In this document: piece after piece, positions 8,984 to 17,140 of the stretch | How the letters are laid out: each line of letters begins with the position of its first letter | How positions within the stretch are numbered: the stretch's first letter is position 1 | NCBI GenBank assembly: GCA_026169045.1 | Contig: JAPFDH010000088.1 | Coordinates: 1 to 48,232 of the forward strand | DNA from: Lachnospiraceae bacterium | GTDB lineage: Bacteria; Bacillota; Clostridia; Lachnospirales; Lachnospiraceae | Reading direction: 5' to 3' | Length of the DNA stretch: 48,232 nucleotides | Notes under the pieces: generated by a model | Database searches by the model: none | The model's input: the letters and a program-made list of their open reading frames with translations, nothing else | Told to the model about the DNA's origin: nothing | Position numbers and translations under genes: made by a program

Positions 8984-9298
8984 CTATTCTGCTTTAAATT
9001 TCAATTCATTGTCATATAAGAGTCCAAATTTTTCTTTCGCTACTTTCTCGGCAAATTCCTTCGTCTTTGTATATTCCCGATATTCATTCAGCTCCTGCGT
9101 CCTTTGATTTTCCTCATCAATTTTCTTCTGGAGCTCTTCCTGTTGAGCCGCATACTGTGCATTTTGTTTTTCCATTTCCATAACACGAAAGGAGATTAAA
9201 CCGCCGGTCATCATTACCAGCACCAGAGCCAATATAAAATAGCGCCTATTAGACCGTCTTCTTTTTCTGCGCTCTCTTGCTGTCATTTTTCTTTGCAT
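8984..9298 (-). CDS. divIC: Septum formation initiator DivIC/FtsB family
   Basis: A 104-aa bitopic division protein: a very basic cytoplasmic N-terminus (residues 2-19), one membrane helix (about 21-40) and an extracytoplasmic coiled coil (about 42-80) ending near EFAEKVAKEKFG, a typical DivIC/FtsB tail. It works with FtsL and DivIB in divisome assembly. The ATG at 9298 has an AAAGGAG site 8 nt upstream. The gene overlaps the end of yabQ by 50 nt, implying coupled translation. Confidence 0.9.
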   Translation of the reverse strand: MQRKMTARERRKRRRSNRRYFILALVLVMMTGGLISFRVMEMEKQNAQYAAQQEELQKKIDEENQRTQELNEYREYTKTKEFAEKVAKEKFGLLYDNELKFKAE

Positions 9299-9713
9299 GA
9301 ACCCATCTCCTTTCTCTTATTCTTCTTTTCATTCTAAACCAAGAAAACATTTTTTTCAATGCCTTACCACAAATTTTGACAGGTTTTTTCAAATAGTATG
9401 CAAAAAAACGGCAGATCTTTACAATGAGTTCTACCAAAATAGGACTGGGACCAAAATGCCAAATTGCCATCCCCGCCGCAGCGCCGCATAAGGCAAACCC
9501 CCGTAACGTTCCATTATTTTCCTCGTAAAGTAATCCAAACAAAAGCAAACTGCAAAATATCCAGTACACAATATCTTCCGAAGCCAAAAGCATTGGATGA
9601 TTCTTTGACAACCTGCGCCGTACTTTAAACAGATCATATATGCCTCTGAGACAAAACCCCAATAGTAACGCTTTTAAAAGGAATTGCATTTCCCATAGGA
9701 TTACCTGACTCAT
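9249..9713 (-). CDS. yabQ: Spore cortex biosynthesis protein YabQ
   Basis: A 154-aa protein with four probable membrane helices (about 8-25, 45-62, 68-86 and 90-108) and a basic C-terminal tail. In Bacillus YabQ is a mother-cell membrane protein needed for cortex formation. Identification rests on size, topology and its place between yabP and divIC. It starts one nucleotide after the yabP stop region and its 3' end overlaps divIC. Confidence 0.85.
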   Translation of the reverse strand: MSQVILWEMQFLLKALLLGFCLRGIYDLFKVRRRLSKNHPMLLASEDIVYWIFCSLLLFGLLYEENNGTLRGFALCGAAAGMAIWHFGPSPILVELIVKICRFFAYYLKKPVKICGKALKKMFSWFRMKRRIRERRWVHAKKNDSKRAQKKKTV

Positions 9714-9714
9714 A

Positions 9715-9999
9715 CTATTTAAAAATCCTCTTCAGGAAGGAATCTCCCTGTTTATGTATATTTCCCCCTTCGGAATATGCGAAACTGATTACCGTCCCTT
9801 CCAGATCTGCCTCCCCTTTCTCAAGAGTAAGCCGTTTTATGTGCAGTCCTTTACCGCGTATTGTCAATACACCCATTTCTGTTTCCAAAAGCACTCCTGT
9901 TTCATCTAAAGCAATTACATCCCTGATACCTGTCATCTGACAGGCACAGCGATCAGTCATTCGGAAACTATGCCCCTTTTTCATCAATTTTTCATCCAT
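9715..9999 (-). CDS. yabP: Sporulation protein YabP
   Basis: A 94-aa beta-rich protein of the YabP/YqfC family. It has the family pattern of a short basic start, GIRDVIALDETGVLLET and then GVLTIRGKGLHIKRL. Family members are mother-cell sporulation proteins; their biochemical role is not established. The ATG follows GAGGAGG. It sits directly before yabQ, with 1 nt between the frames. About 180 nt separate its start from the rqcP terminator, so yabP-yabQ-divIC probably has its own promoter, which I could not identify with confidence. Confidence 0.88.
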   Translation of the reverse strand: MDEKLMKKGHSFRMTDRCACQMTGIRDVIALDETGVLLETEMGVLTIRGKGLHIKRLTLEKGEADLEGTVISFAYSEGGNIHKQGDSFLKRIFK

Positions 10000-10171
10000 A
10001 GACTCCTCCTCATATACATTCTATGTAACCATTCAGAGCCCCTTTGCAAAATACCGCAATAAAACTCTGAATCATTACTATTCTATATAGTAAAGTATAT
10101 TAAGAAGCTTGTTTTTTCATTCCTATGGTTTCTATTTCTTCTCCTTTTTTCCTGGCTGCACACATAGATAT

Positions 10172-10216
10172 ACAAAAAGTCTGAGCAGCTTCTTCGTTTT
10201 TTAGCCGCTCAGACTT
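10172..10216 (-). terminator. Terminator of hup-rqcP
   Basis: On the minus strand AAGTCTGAGC (10207-10216 side) pairs perfectly with GCTCAGACTT, followed by TTTTTG. It lies about 20 nt after the rqcP stop and separates hup-rqcP from yabP. Confidence 0.75.
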
Positions 10217-10236
10217 GTAATTTCATCCGTTTTTAT

Positions 10237-10476
10237 TTACAGATACCGATATAACTCTTTGGCTTCGTCTTTTTTGACAGTTTCCTGTACATCCAGGACT
10301 TCTACCTTGACAGCCCTTGTACCAAATTCGATCTCAATCACATCACCTGTTTTCACATTAACAGATGCTTTGGCTGCCTTTCCATTTACCATTACCCTTC
10401 CGGCATCACATGCTTCATTGGCAACAGTTCTTCTTTTTATCAGCCTGGATACCTTTAAAAATTTATCCAATCTCAT
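10237..10476 (-). CDS. rqcP: S4-domain RNA-binding protein RqcP (YabO/Hsp15 type)
   Basis: A 79-aa single S4 domain beginning MRLDKFLKVSRLIKRRTVA, with the RNA-contacting basic helix and the GRVMVNGKAAK turn. RqcP/YabO binds stalled 50S-peptidyl-tRNA complexes and works with RqcH in alanine tailing during ribosome rescue. It lies 9 nt after hup and in the same place as yabO in Bacillus, before yabP. Confidence 0.9.
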   Translation of the reverse strand: MRLDKFLKVSRLIKRRTVANEACDAGRVMVNGKAAKASVNVKTGDVIEIEFGTRAVKVEVLDVQETVKKDEAKELYRYL

Positions 10477-10485
10477 ACTATTTTA

Positions 10486-10761
10486 TTATTCGTTCACAAT
10501 ATCCTTCAATGCCTTACCAGCCTTGAATTTTGGTGTCTTAGATGCTGCGATTACCATTTCTTCACCGCTCTTTGGATTTCTTCCGATTCTTTCTGCACGT
10601 TCGGAAACTTCGAAAGTACCAAATCCAACTAACTGAATCTTTTCACCTTTCTTTAATTCATCAGCAACCACATCTGTAAAAGCCTGAATTACCTTTTCAG
10701 CATCCTTCTTGGAAACTTCACTTGCTTCTGCTACTGCTGCGATTAACTCTTTCTTATTCAT
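10486..10761 (-). CDS. hup: DNA-binding protein HU
   Basis: A 91-aa histone-like protein. It starts MNKKELI and contains the DNA-binding arm signature GFGTFEVSERAERIGRNPKSG, with the intercalating Asn-Pro at the arm tip. It forms dimers that bend and compact DNA. The ATG follows TTAGGAGG, and a strong promoter lies at 10893-10921. In Bacillus this slot between spoVT and yabO holds yabM and yabN; both are absent here. Confidence 0.96.
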   Translation of the reverse strand: MNKKELIAAVAEASEVSKKDAEKVIQAFTDVVADELKKGEKIQLVGFGTFEVSERAERIGRNPKSGEEMVIAASKTPKFKAGKALKDIVNE

Positions 10762-10892
10762 ATAAATTTCCTCCTAAAATTAAAATCCATTCGATCTTTC
10801 GTTCATGACTATACGATAATTGTTTCTGTAGTTTTTGCTACAGATGCTCCCTTTTATACCCTGTCAAAACTGCAGGAGCCAGTATCAAATTA

Positions 10893-10921
10893 GTTATAAA
10901 CTCTATGCTGGGATTTGTCAA
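10893..10921 (-). promoter_or_regulatory. Strong sigma-A promoter of hup
   Basis: On the minus strand a perfect TTGACA (10916-10921), a 17-nt spacer and TATAAC (10893-10898). Upstream of the -35, AGTCGAA (10928-10934) differs from a Spo0A box by one base; this may be chance. Confidence 0.75.
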
Positions 10922-10990
10922 GGAGTTTTCGACTTTTTCAAGTTTTTTAAGGGATTCTTTATACATTCTGTGGGTATACAGATATGATAT

Positions 10991-11539
10991 TTAGCCTTCC
11001 ATCTGTTTTCCCAAAAACGCAGCAGCACATGCAATTGCTTTCTGCTCAGATTCCCCCACAACCGGGGATTTTTCTTTGCTGAAAAGAATCACTGCCCCCA
11101 CAGCGTCACCTTCACAAATGATAGGGTAAATGATTTGAACGGTATATTCATTTTTATCTTCCTTAATAATCGGAATCCATGTCTGATCCTTTGTTCCCAA
11201 TTTTGTATATTCCCGATACATGATCATATCTTCCAGCTGTTTGCTCACCGATTGTCCCACCATATCCTTTTTCTGACTTCCGGCCGCCGCAATAATCTGA
11301 TCTCTGTCACTGATCATCACTGTATGCCCAAGTGTCTGCGCCATAGCTTCCGCATACTGTTTGGCAAAAATCCCCAATTCCACCATGGGAGAATACTTCT
11401 TTAAAATAATTTCGCCTTCCCGATCTGTAAATATTTCCAGAGGTGTCCCTTCCCGAAGTCTTAACGTTCTTCTGATTTCCTTCGGAATCACCACACGCCC
11501 CAAATCATCAATTCTTCTTACGATTCCCGTCGCTTTCAT
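10991..11539 (-). CDS. spoVT: Stage V sporulation protein T (AbrB-like regulator)
   Basis: A 182-aa forespore regulator: an N-terminal AbrB/SpoVT swapped-hairpin DNA-binding domain (MKATGIVRRIDDLGRVVIPK, residues 1-50) and a C-terminal GAF-like domain (about 60-182). SpoVT tunes sigma-G genes and germination. I prefer the ATG at 11539: it matches the family start and has GGAGG 9 nt upstream. An ATG 24 nt further up precedes that ribosome site. It heads the cluster; a sigma-G-like promoter candidate lies at 11682-11710. Confidence 0.94.
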   Translation of the reverse strand: MKATGIVRRIDDLGRVVIPKEIRRTLRLREGTPLEIFTDREGEIILKKYSPMVELGIFAKQYAEAMAQTLGHTVMISDRDQIIAAAGSQKKDMVGQSVSKQLEDMIMYREYTKLGTKDQTWIPIIKEDKNEYTVQIIYPIICEGDAVGAVILFSKEKSPVVGESEQKAIACAAAFLGKQMEG

Positions 11540-11681
11540 CGTTTCCATTCCTCCATTTTGCATTTAAGATGTATTCTCAATATCCTGCCGTCCAAAAGCT
11601 TTCTCTACAGTAGATTCATTTTTCTCCGTATTTGTATTATGAAACAAACTGTTTTTTCAAAATTATACTGGCAGATACCTC

Positions 11682-11710
11682 TAGTATTTGTAAAATAGAG
11701 GAAATTATAC
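11682..11710 (-). promoter_or_regulatory. Candidate sigma-G-type promoter of spoVT
   Basis: On the minus strand GTATA (11706-11710), 17 nt and AATACTA (11682-11688), against the forespore consensus G-ATA then CATNNTA. Bacillus spoVT is sigma-G dependent. One -10 mismatch and a leader of about 135 nt keep this tentative. Confidence 0.35.
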
Positions 11711-11847
11711 TTACATCAACCATTTTTTCTATTTTTTAAAATTTGTAACGATTCAAAGCCATGCAGATTTATAATAAACAAACGATTCAAGCGTGCCTGA
11801 TAAAGTCTGTTTTTATAAACAAGCAAACGATTATCCGCATAGAGGTG

Positions 11848-11875
11848 TCATACCATTTTATTTTCCGCATATACT
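11848..11875 (+). promoter_or_regulatory. Candidate sigma-E promoter of the SpoIID-like gene
   Basis: TCATACC (11848-11854), a 13-nt spacer and CATATACT (11868-11875). The -10 matches the mother-cell sigma-E consensus throughout and the -35 matches five of seven. The predicted start is about 23 nt before the ATG at 11904. The gap 11540-11903 also holds three AACGATT direct repeats and two sequences fitting the degenerate SpoIIID consensus (11774-11783, 11815-11824). Confidence 0.5.
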
Positions 11876-11903
11876 AGCATTAACTTAAAATAGAGGTATG
11901 ATT

Positions 11904-13160
11904 ATGACACATTTGCATACAACCCAGAATACTTCTGATAAAGGTATTCTGCAAATCAATGTAATTTCTGCCGAAAATAATTTTCCTATCGAAAATGCTA
12001 CCGTTACCATAGCAAACACGGAGACACCTGATCAAATCATTGAAAAACTGACAACAAATTCCTCCGGGCAGACACAGCAAATTGAACTTCCTGCTCCGCC
12101 GCTTGAATATAGCCAGCAGGCAGATGAACCCCGCCCTTACACCGAATACACCATTCAGGTAACTGCACCTGGATTTGAACCTTTAACCATTGAAGGTACG
12201 GAAGTTCTTCCCACTGCAACCGCTTTACAGGGTGTAAGACTTCGTCCTCTGCCCCTTGGTCCCTCAGGACCTATTATCATACCGGATCATCGTTTATACG
12301 GCACATATCCTCCCAAAATCGCCGAAGACGAAGTAAAACCAACATCCGAAACAGGGGAAATCGTTTTAAGCCGCGTAGTCGTTCCTCAGACAATCGTCGT
12401 TCATGACGGCACGCCTTCCGATACCTCAGCCAAAAACTATTTTATTCCTTATCGGGATTATATTAAAAACGTAGCATGCAGCGAAATATATGCTACCTGG
12501 CCCCGCTCCACCATCACAGCCAATGTTTTGGCTATCATGTCTTTTACATTAAACCGGGTTTACACAGAATGGTATCGAAATAAAGGATATGATTTCACCA
12601 TCACTTCCTCCACTGCATTTGACCATAAATGGATCTACGGACGAAATATTTTTGAATCCATCTCTGTTATCGTAGATGAAATCTTTGATCAATATTTATC
12701 CAGACCTGATGTAAAACAACCCATCCTGACACAATACTGTGACGGCAAACGGGTACAATGCGAGGGATGGATGACCCAATGGGGCTCAAAAGCCCTTGGT
12801 GACGAAGGATACTCTCCCATTGAAATTCTAAGATATTATTATGGGGAAGACATGTACATTAACTCTGCGGAACAAATTTCCGGTATTCCTTCTTCATGGC
12901 CCGGATATGACCTATCCATAGGATCCTCCGGAGACAAAGTCCGTCAAATGCAGGAACAACTACTGACAATTGCTTCTGTATACACTGCCATTCCATCTTT
13001 TATACCATCCGGATATTTTGATGAAGACACCGCCCAAGCCGTCCGTGAGTTTCAAAGTGTTTTCGGTCTCCCGCCTACAGGTATTGTAGATTTCCCTACC
13101 TGGTATAAAATCAGTCATATTTATGTGGCCGTCAGCCGAATCGGAGAATTAAATCCTTGA
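11904..13160 (+). CDS. Spore-associated SpoIID-like protein with peptidoglycan-binding domain
   Basis: A 418-aa protein in three parts. A beta-sandwich like carboxypeptidase regulatory domains spans about 10-110 (VENATVTIANTE type). A central segment (about 170-310) resembles the SpoIID/LytB fold (ITANVLAIMSFTLNRV, then STAFDHKWIYGRN). A C-terminal PG_binding_1 repeat spans about 335-405 (LSIGSSGDKVRQMQEQL, GYFDEDTAQAVREFQ). No signal peptide is visible, so it probably acts inside the mother cell, for example on the forespore coat or cortex face. The second ATG (11904) is preferred because AGAGG is 7 nt upstream; the ATG at 11898 is too close. It is divergent from spoVT with a sigma-E-like promoter. 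Function is inferred from domains only. Confidence 0.75.
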   Translation: MTHLHTTQNTSDKGILQINVISAENNFPIENATVTIANTETPDQIIEKLTTNSSGQTQQIELPAPPLEYSQQADEPRPYTEYTIQVTAPGFEPLTIEGTEVLPTATALQGVRLRPLPLGPSGPIIIPDHRLYGTYPPKIAEDEVKPTSETGEIVLSRVVVPQTIVVHDGTPSDTSAKNYFIPYRDYIKNVACSEIYATWPRSTITANVLAIMSFTLNRVYTEWYRNKGYDFTITSSTAFDHKWIYGRNIFESISVIVDEIFDQYLSRPDVKQPILTQYCDGKRVQCEGWMTQWGSKALGDEGYSPIEILRYYYGEDMYINSAEQISGIPSSWPGYDLSIGSSGDKVRQMQEQLLTIASVYTAIPSFIPSGYFDEDTAQAVREFQSVFGLPPTGIVDFPTWYKISHIYVAVSRIGELNP

Positions 13161-13169
13161 CAAATAAAA

Positions 13170-13220
13170 AGATGTCCGCTATAATACCCACTAACCTGTC
13201 CAGACAAAGCGGACATTTTT
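13170..13220 (+). terminator. Terminator after the SpoIID-like gene
   Basis: ATGTCCGCT (13172-13180) pairs perfectly with AGCGGACAT (13208-13216) across a 27-nt loop and is followed by five T. It lies 11 nt after the stop codon and just before the tyrS promoter. Confidence 0.75.
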
Positions 13221-13222
13221 AA

Positions 13223-13250
13223 TTGAATAACAGAAAATAAAAGCTATGAT
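13223..13250 (+). promoter_or_regulatory. Sigma-A promoter of tyrS
   Basis: TTGAAT (13223-13228), a 16-nt spacer and TATGAT (13245-13250). The predicted start near 13257 matches the beginning of the T-box leader. Confidence 0.6.
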
Positions 13251-13261
13251 AAGAAATAGTA

Positions 13262-13516
13262 ATATTCCAGAATACAAACAGAAAGACGCCGGTTGATGAG
13301 AGGCTCATGGATATGGAATATGAATACCTCTTGGAGCTGCGCACCGAACAGAAATCAGTAGGCTGCGACGGATATGCACCCCGTAACCGTGTGCTAGAGT
13401 ATCGCGATAGCTGTACTCGATGAGGCAGGCAGTGTGAGCTGTCTGTAAAAAAAGGTGGTAACACGAGATGGCATCTCGTCCTTTTGGTATTAGCCATGGG
13501 ACGGGGTGCCTTTTTA
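13262..13516 (+). promoter_or_regulatory. Tyrosine T-box leader
   Basis: A T-box riboswitch senses uncharged tRNA-Tyr and allows tyrS transcription when charging is low. Features: a long Stem I region (13280-13430); a candidate specifier UAC (13325-13327); the T-box core AAGGTGGTAACACGAG (13452-13467), close to the family AGGGTGG-AC-GCG; and an overlapping terminator in which GGCATCTCGTCC (13470-13481) pairs with GGACGGGGTGCC (13499-13510), followed by TTTTTAT. The core competes with the terminator stem to form the antiterminator. An antisense frame across this region is a shadow. Confidence 0.9.
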
Positions 13517-13621
13517 TATCTATGGTCTATATGACTCCCATCGCCAAAACAAAATCGTTCCATGGCAGATCGTTCCTTTGTCCGAAATGGTGCAAAAAAT
13601 ATAATTTAGGAGGTTTTTACC

Positions 13622-14833
13622 ATGCTATCTGCAAATGAACAATTGCGAATCATTAAAAAGGGAGCTCAACTTATTATTAACGAAGAGGAACTATTGAAAA
13701 AACTGGAGACATCTGTAAAAGAAAATCGTCCATTAACCATTAAACTGGGATTGGATCCGTCCGCACCAGATATTCATCTTGGACATGCTGTCGTATTAAG
13801 AAAAATCAAACAAATGCAGGATATGGGACATCGCGCCGTCATTGTGATCGGGGATTTTACCGGACGAATCGGCGATCCCTCCGGTAAATCCAAAGGACGT
13901 GCGGCTTTAAGTGAAGAACAGGTCAAAACAAATGCAAAAACCTACTGTGATCAGATTTTCAAGGTATTGGATCTGGAAAAAACAGAGGTTCGTTTTAACA
14001 GCGAATGGCTTTCCCAACTGAATTTTGAAGATGTCATACGTCTCGCCTCTACCACCACAGTTGCACGCATGCTGGAACGGGATGACTTTCAAAACCGCTA
14101 TCAAAAAAATATCCCGATCGGTATCCATGAATTTTTTTATCCTCTCATGCAGGCATACGATTCCGTATTTCTTCATGCCGACATTGAACTGGGGGGAACC
14201 GATCAGACCTTTAACATTCTTATGGGAAGAACACTACAAAAAACCATGGGGCAGGAATCCCAAGCTGCTATTTTTATGCCTCTTTTGGAAGGATTAGACG
14301 GCGTAGAAAAAATGAGCAAAAGTCTTGGAAACTATATTGGAGTCAATGAATCTCCTCAAGTTATATTCAAAAAAGTCATGGAGGTACCGGATTCCCTTAT
14401 TATCCGCTATTTTGAACTGGCTACCGATGAACATCCGGATCGCATAGAAGAAATTCAGGCTTCTCTTGACGCCGGAACTAACCCAAGAGATATCAAATTG
14501 GAACTTGCCCGGATTATCACTTCCCTCTACCATAAAAAAGAAGATATGGAACAGGCAGAGGAATTCTATCATCAGGCTTTTTCCAAAAAAGCGATTCCGG
14601 ATAACATTCCTCAAATCACCCTTACTGGCAGCACTCCTGTTTACCGTGAAACCATATCCATTCTCCAAGCCAATGGCATTGTCAAAAGTAAAAACGAATT
14701 TTTACGGCTCTTGCGCCAAGGTGGTATTTCCTGTAACGGAGCAAAAATGACGGAAGATATGTTAGATCAACCAGTTCAAAATAATGATGTATTAAAAATC
14801 GGGAAAAAACATTTTGTCAGATGGATTCTTTGA
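13622..14833 (+). CDS. tyrS: Tyrosyl-tRNA synthetase
   Basis: A 403-aa class I synthetase charging tRNA-Tyr. The HIGH-type motif is HLGH (52-55), the KMSKS motif is intact near 230 (EKMSKSLGN), and a C-terminal S4 domain follows (about 335-403). The opening sequence and length resemble the TyrZ-like subgroup. The ATG follows TAGGAGG. It is controlled by the T-box immediately upstream. Its tRNA substrate gene lies at 564-645. Confidence 0.97.
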   Translation: MLSANEQLRIIKKGAQLIINEEELLKKLETSVKENRPLTIKLGLDPSAPDIHLGHAVVLRKIKQMQDMGHRAVIVIGDFTGRIGDPSGKSKGRAALSEEQVKTNAKTYCDQIFKVLDLEKTEVRFNSEWLSQLNFEDVIRLASTTTVARMLERDDFQNRYQKNIPIGIHEFFYPLMQAYDSVFLHADIELGGTDQTFNILMGRTLQKTMGQESQAAIFMPLLEGLDGVEKMSKSLGNYIGVNESPQVIFKKVMEVPDSLIIRYFELATDEHPDRIEEIQASLDAGTNPRDIKLELARIITSLYHKKEDMEQAEEFYHQAFSKKAIPDNIPQITLTGSTPVYRETISILQANGIVKSKNEFLRLLRQGGISCNGAKMTEDMLDQPVQNNDVLKIGKKHFVRWIL

Positions 14834-14898
14834 TAATAGAATGCCGCTCCTCTGGGTATCCTAAATCATAAAATCATGTGTATAGAGGAGTGTCATTT

Positions 14899-15150
14899 AT
14901 GAGAACGATCGATAATAACCAAAACAAACACAAACAAAGTGTTACCGAACCATCCATACGCAAAACCACTAACCCCATTCCTGTCGAGGAGCAGGATGAT
15001 CACTTTGACATCTGTCAAAATGCCTGCTCCACTATGGATTGCACCGGTCTGATTCCCAGCCTTGCGCAAGATGAAGAACTGGAAGCTTATCAGGAATTAT
15101 ATGATTTTCTGCCGAAAGCCGTTAATTCCAAAAAAACAGACGTTCAATAA
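14899..15150 (+). CDS. Small conserved-looking protein of unknown function (Cys motif)
   Basis: An 83-aa soluble, acidic protein that I do not recognise. The first half is polar and probably disordered. A compact cysteine segment, ICQNACSTMDCTGLIP (C-X3-C-X4-C), is followed by an acidic helix (LAQDEELEAYQELYDF). The ATG at 14899 has AGAGGAG 8 nt upstream; a more distal ATG at 14878 overlaps that ribosome site. It lies 65 nt after tyrS on the same strand with no terminator between, so it may be read through from the T-box transcript. The cysteines could bind a metal; that is only a guess. Confidence 0.6.
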   Translation: MRTIDNNQNKHKQSVTEPSIRKTTNPIPVEEQDDHFDICQNACSTMDCTGLIPSLAQDEELEAYQELYDFLPKAVNSKKTDVQ

Positions 15151-15170
15151 TCATTCACATTATTCCCCTC

Positions 15171-15199
15171 TTTACATCCCTCCCACCAACACTTATAAT
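15171..15199 (+). promoter_or_regulatory. Sigma-A promoter of the 92-aa protein gene
   Basis: TTTACA (15171-15176), a 17-nt spacer and a perfect TATAAT (15194-15199). The predicted start near 15206 gives a leader of about 50 nt before the ATG at 15257. Confidence 0.65.
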
Positions 15200-15256
15200 A
15201 AAATGACATTTATAGTTATTCTACTGTAGACAAATGTTTAACGGGAGGTGATCACC

Positions 15257-15535
15257 ATGTTCCGAATGTGGGGGAAACTGTTCAAAGACAATCGTCTTCT
15301 TGCAGACAGTACCATATGTAACGATGACCCGGAAATGACCCGGACAAAAAAAATCTTTCATGGGTTGGATATTCTTTGTATGGATTTTGATTTAAGTACA
15401 CCCATTTGGCTGGATACCAATATCAAAGAATTTAAACGTCACGCAAAGACCAGATTCCGTCAGGATAATTTTGTAGAAAGTATTGATTTTGACTATCTGG
15501 AAATTCAAATAATTGAGGAAGACGAGACCACTTAA
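15257..15535 (+). CDS. Small protein of unknown function, 92 aa
   Basis: Not recognised. It is a soluble mixed alpha/beta protein without membrane segments. It starts MFRMWGKLFKDNRLL, has a central beta-like segment (LDILCMDFDLSTPIW), a basic helix (KEFKRHAKTRFRQDNF) and an acidic tail. The ATG at 15257 is preferred: GGGAGGTGATC, almost full complementarity to the 16S tail, lies 8 nt upstream. A GTG 9 nt earlier falls inside that site. The strong promoter and ribosome site suggest high expression. It ends before a shared bidirectional terminator and is convergent with pgi. Confidence 0.6.
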   Translation: MFRMWGKLFKDNRLLADSTICNDDPEMTRTKKIFHGLDILCMDFDLSTPIWLDTNIKEFKRHAKTRFRQDNFVESIDFDYLEIQIIEEDETT

Positions 15536-15560
15536 ACGATAAATCATCTCTTCTCATCTT

Positions 15561-15609
15561 AAAAAGGGAAGAAGTCTGGTTCCTATCTCCCAGACTTCTT
15601 CCCTTTTTT
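15561..15609. terminator. Bidirectional terminator between the 92-aa gene and pgi
   Basis: A near-perfect 19-bp hairpin: AAAAAGGGAAGAAGTCTGG (15561-15579) pairs with 15590-15608. A and T runs on both sides serve the rightward gene and the leftward pgi. Confidence 0.9.
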
Positions 15610-15629
15610 ATCTCTTCTAATCAACTTAT

Positions 15630-16976
15630 TTACAGTCTCTTTATCAGTTCTTCTCTTTCCTTTTCATATCCAGGTTTTCCAAGAAGCGCAAACATATTTT
15701 TCTTATAGCTTTCTACACCTGGCTGATTGAACGGATTCACTCCCAGCAGATAACCGGATACACCACAGGCAAACTCATAGAAGTAGAACAATTCTCCCAG
15801 ACTGAACGCATCCTGCTTTGGAACATGGACACAAAGATTTGGAACATTTCCGTCTGTATGAGCCAACATCGTTCCCTTCATGGCACATTTATTTACAAAG
15901 TCCACAGTCTGACCGGCTAAATAATTCAAACCATCCAGATCCACCGGTTCTTCTCCAATGGTAATATTTTCTCTGGATTCTTCCACCTCAATGACTGTCT
16001 CAAACATAATTCTTGCGCCATCCTGAATAAACTGTCCCATAGAATGAAGATCTGTCGTCAGATCCACACCAGCCGGGAATATACCTCTTTGATCTTTTCC
16101 CTCTGATTCTCCAAACAGCTGTTTCCACCATTCTGTAATATAATGAAGGCTTGGCTCATAATTTGCTGTGATTTCCACCATTTTATTCTTGCGTAAAAGA
16201 ATATTACGGATAGCTGCGTACTGCAAAGCATCATTCTCTTCAAATGGCGCATTTAATGCATTTTCTCTGGCATTTGCTGCACCTGCCATCAATGCATCAA
16301 TATCTGCTCCGGTAGCAGCGATTGGTAGAAGACCAACGGCTGTCAATACAGAAAAACGACCGCCTACATCATCAGGAACAACAAAAGATTCATATCCTTC
16401 TTCATTGGCCAGATTCTTAAGGGCTCCTCTTGCCTTATCTGTCGTAGCATAAATACGTTTCGCAGCTTCTGCTTTTCCGTATTTCTTTTCCAGCATTTCT
16501 TTGAAAATACGGAAGGCAATAGCCGGTTCTGTTGTTGTGCCGGATTTGGAAATAATATTTACAGAAAAATCTTTTCCTTCCACAATGTCCATCAAATCTT
16601 TCAGATAGGTAGAACTGATACTGTTTCCTACATAGTAAATTTCCGGACCCTTTCTCTTCTCTTTCGGAAGATTATTGTAAAATGAATGATTCAAAAACTC
16701 GTTGGCTGCCCTGGCACCCAAATAGGAACCGCCAATACCGATTACCAGAAGAACATCGGAATCTTTACGAATCTTTTCTGCTGCTTTCTTTATACGGTCA
16801 AATTCTTCCTTATCATAATTTACCGGAAGATCAATCCAACCCAGAAAATCATTTCCTGCCCCCGTTTTGGAAACCAGTACATTTTTAGCATCCAAAACCA
16901 GCTTCTTCATATTTTCTACTTCTTCTTTTGAAATAAATGGTGCCGCTTTCGAATAATCAAACGTAACTTTTGCCAT
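15630..16976 (-). CDS. pgi: Glucose-6-phosphate isomerase
   Basis: A 448-aa glycolytic enzyme interconverting glucose 6-phosphate and fructose 6-phosphate in the cytoplasm. Sugar-phosphate signatures are intact: [11 protein letters not shown] near 80 and [10 protein letters not shown] near 142. The catalytic Glu region [10 protein letters not shown] and a C-terminal lysine segment are present. Length is normal for the short Gram-positive form. The ATG follows AAAGGAG. It is monocistronic, with a promoter at 17094-17122 and a strong terminator. It links the invertase/PTS and GH13 products to glycolysis. Confidence 0.97.
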   Translation of the reverse strand: MAKVTFDYSKAAPFISKEEVENMKKLVLDAKNVLVSKTGAGNDFLGWIDLPVNYDKEEFDRIKKAAEKIRKDSDVLLVIGIGGSYLGARAANEFLNHSFYNNLPKEKRKGPEIYYVGNSISSTYLKDLMDIVEGKDFSVNIISKSGTTTEPAIAFRIFKEMLEKKYGKAEAAKRIYATTDKARGALKNLANEEGYESFVVPDDVGGRFSVLTAVGLLPIAATGADIDALMAGAANARENALNAPFEENDALQYAAIRNILLRKNKMVEITANYEPSLHYITEWWKQLFGESEGKDQRGIFPAGVDLTTDLHSMGQFIQDGARIMFETVIEVEESRENITIGEEPVDLDGLNYLAGQTVDFVNKCAMKGTMLAHTDGNVPNLCVHVPKQDAFSLGELFYFYEFACGVSGYLLGVNPFNQPGVESYKKNMFALLGKPGYEKEREELIKRL

Positions 16977-17093
16977 ATTCGTTTCTTCTCCTTTGCACTT
17001 TGCATAAAATTATTATGTCAAAGCGGATATTCACAACCCGCCTGGCTGCTTACCCATAACCAAATCCTTCCATGATTCGGTTAAACTTCTTTT

Positions 17094-17122
17094 ATTATAG
17101 CGAATCTGCTGAACATTGTAAA
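17094..17122 (-). promoter_or_regulatory. Sigma-A promoter of pgi
   Basis: On the minus strand TTTACA (17117-17122), a 17-nt spacer and a perfect TATAAT (17094-17099), about 110 nt before the start codon. Its -35 lies just after the stop codon of the next gene upstream. Confidence 0.7.
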
Positions 17123-17140
17123 GTAAAACCATGGACTCTG

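Noticed and set aside
13219-13563. 114-aa minus-strand frame across the tyrS leader
   Set aside because: It is fully explained by the T-box structure and has no ribosome site or protein family.
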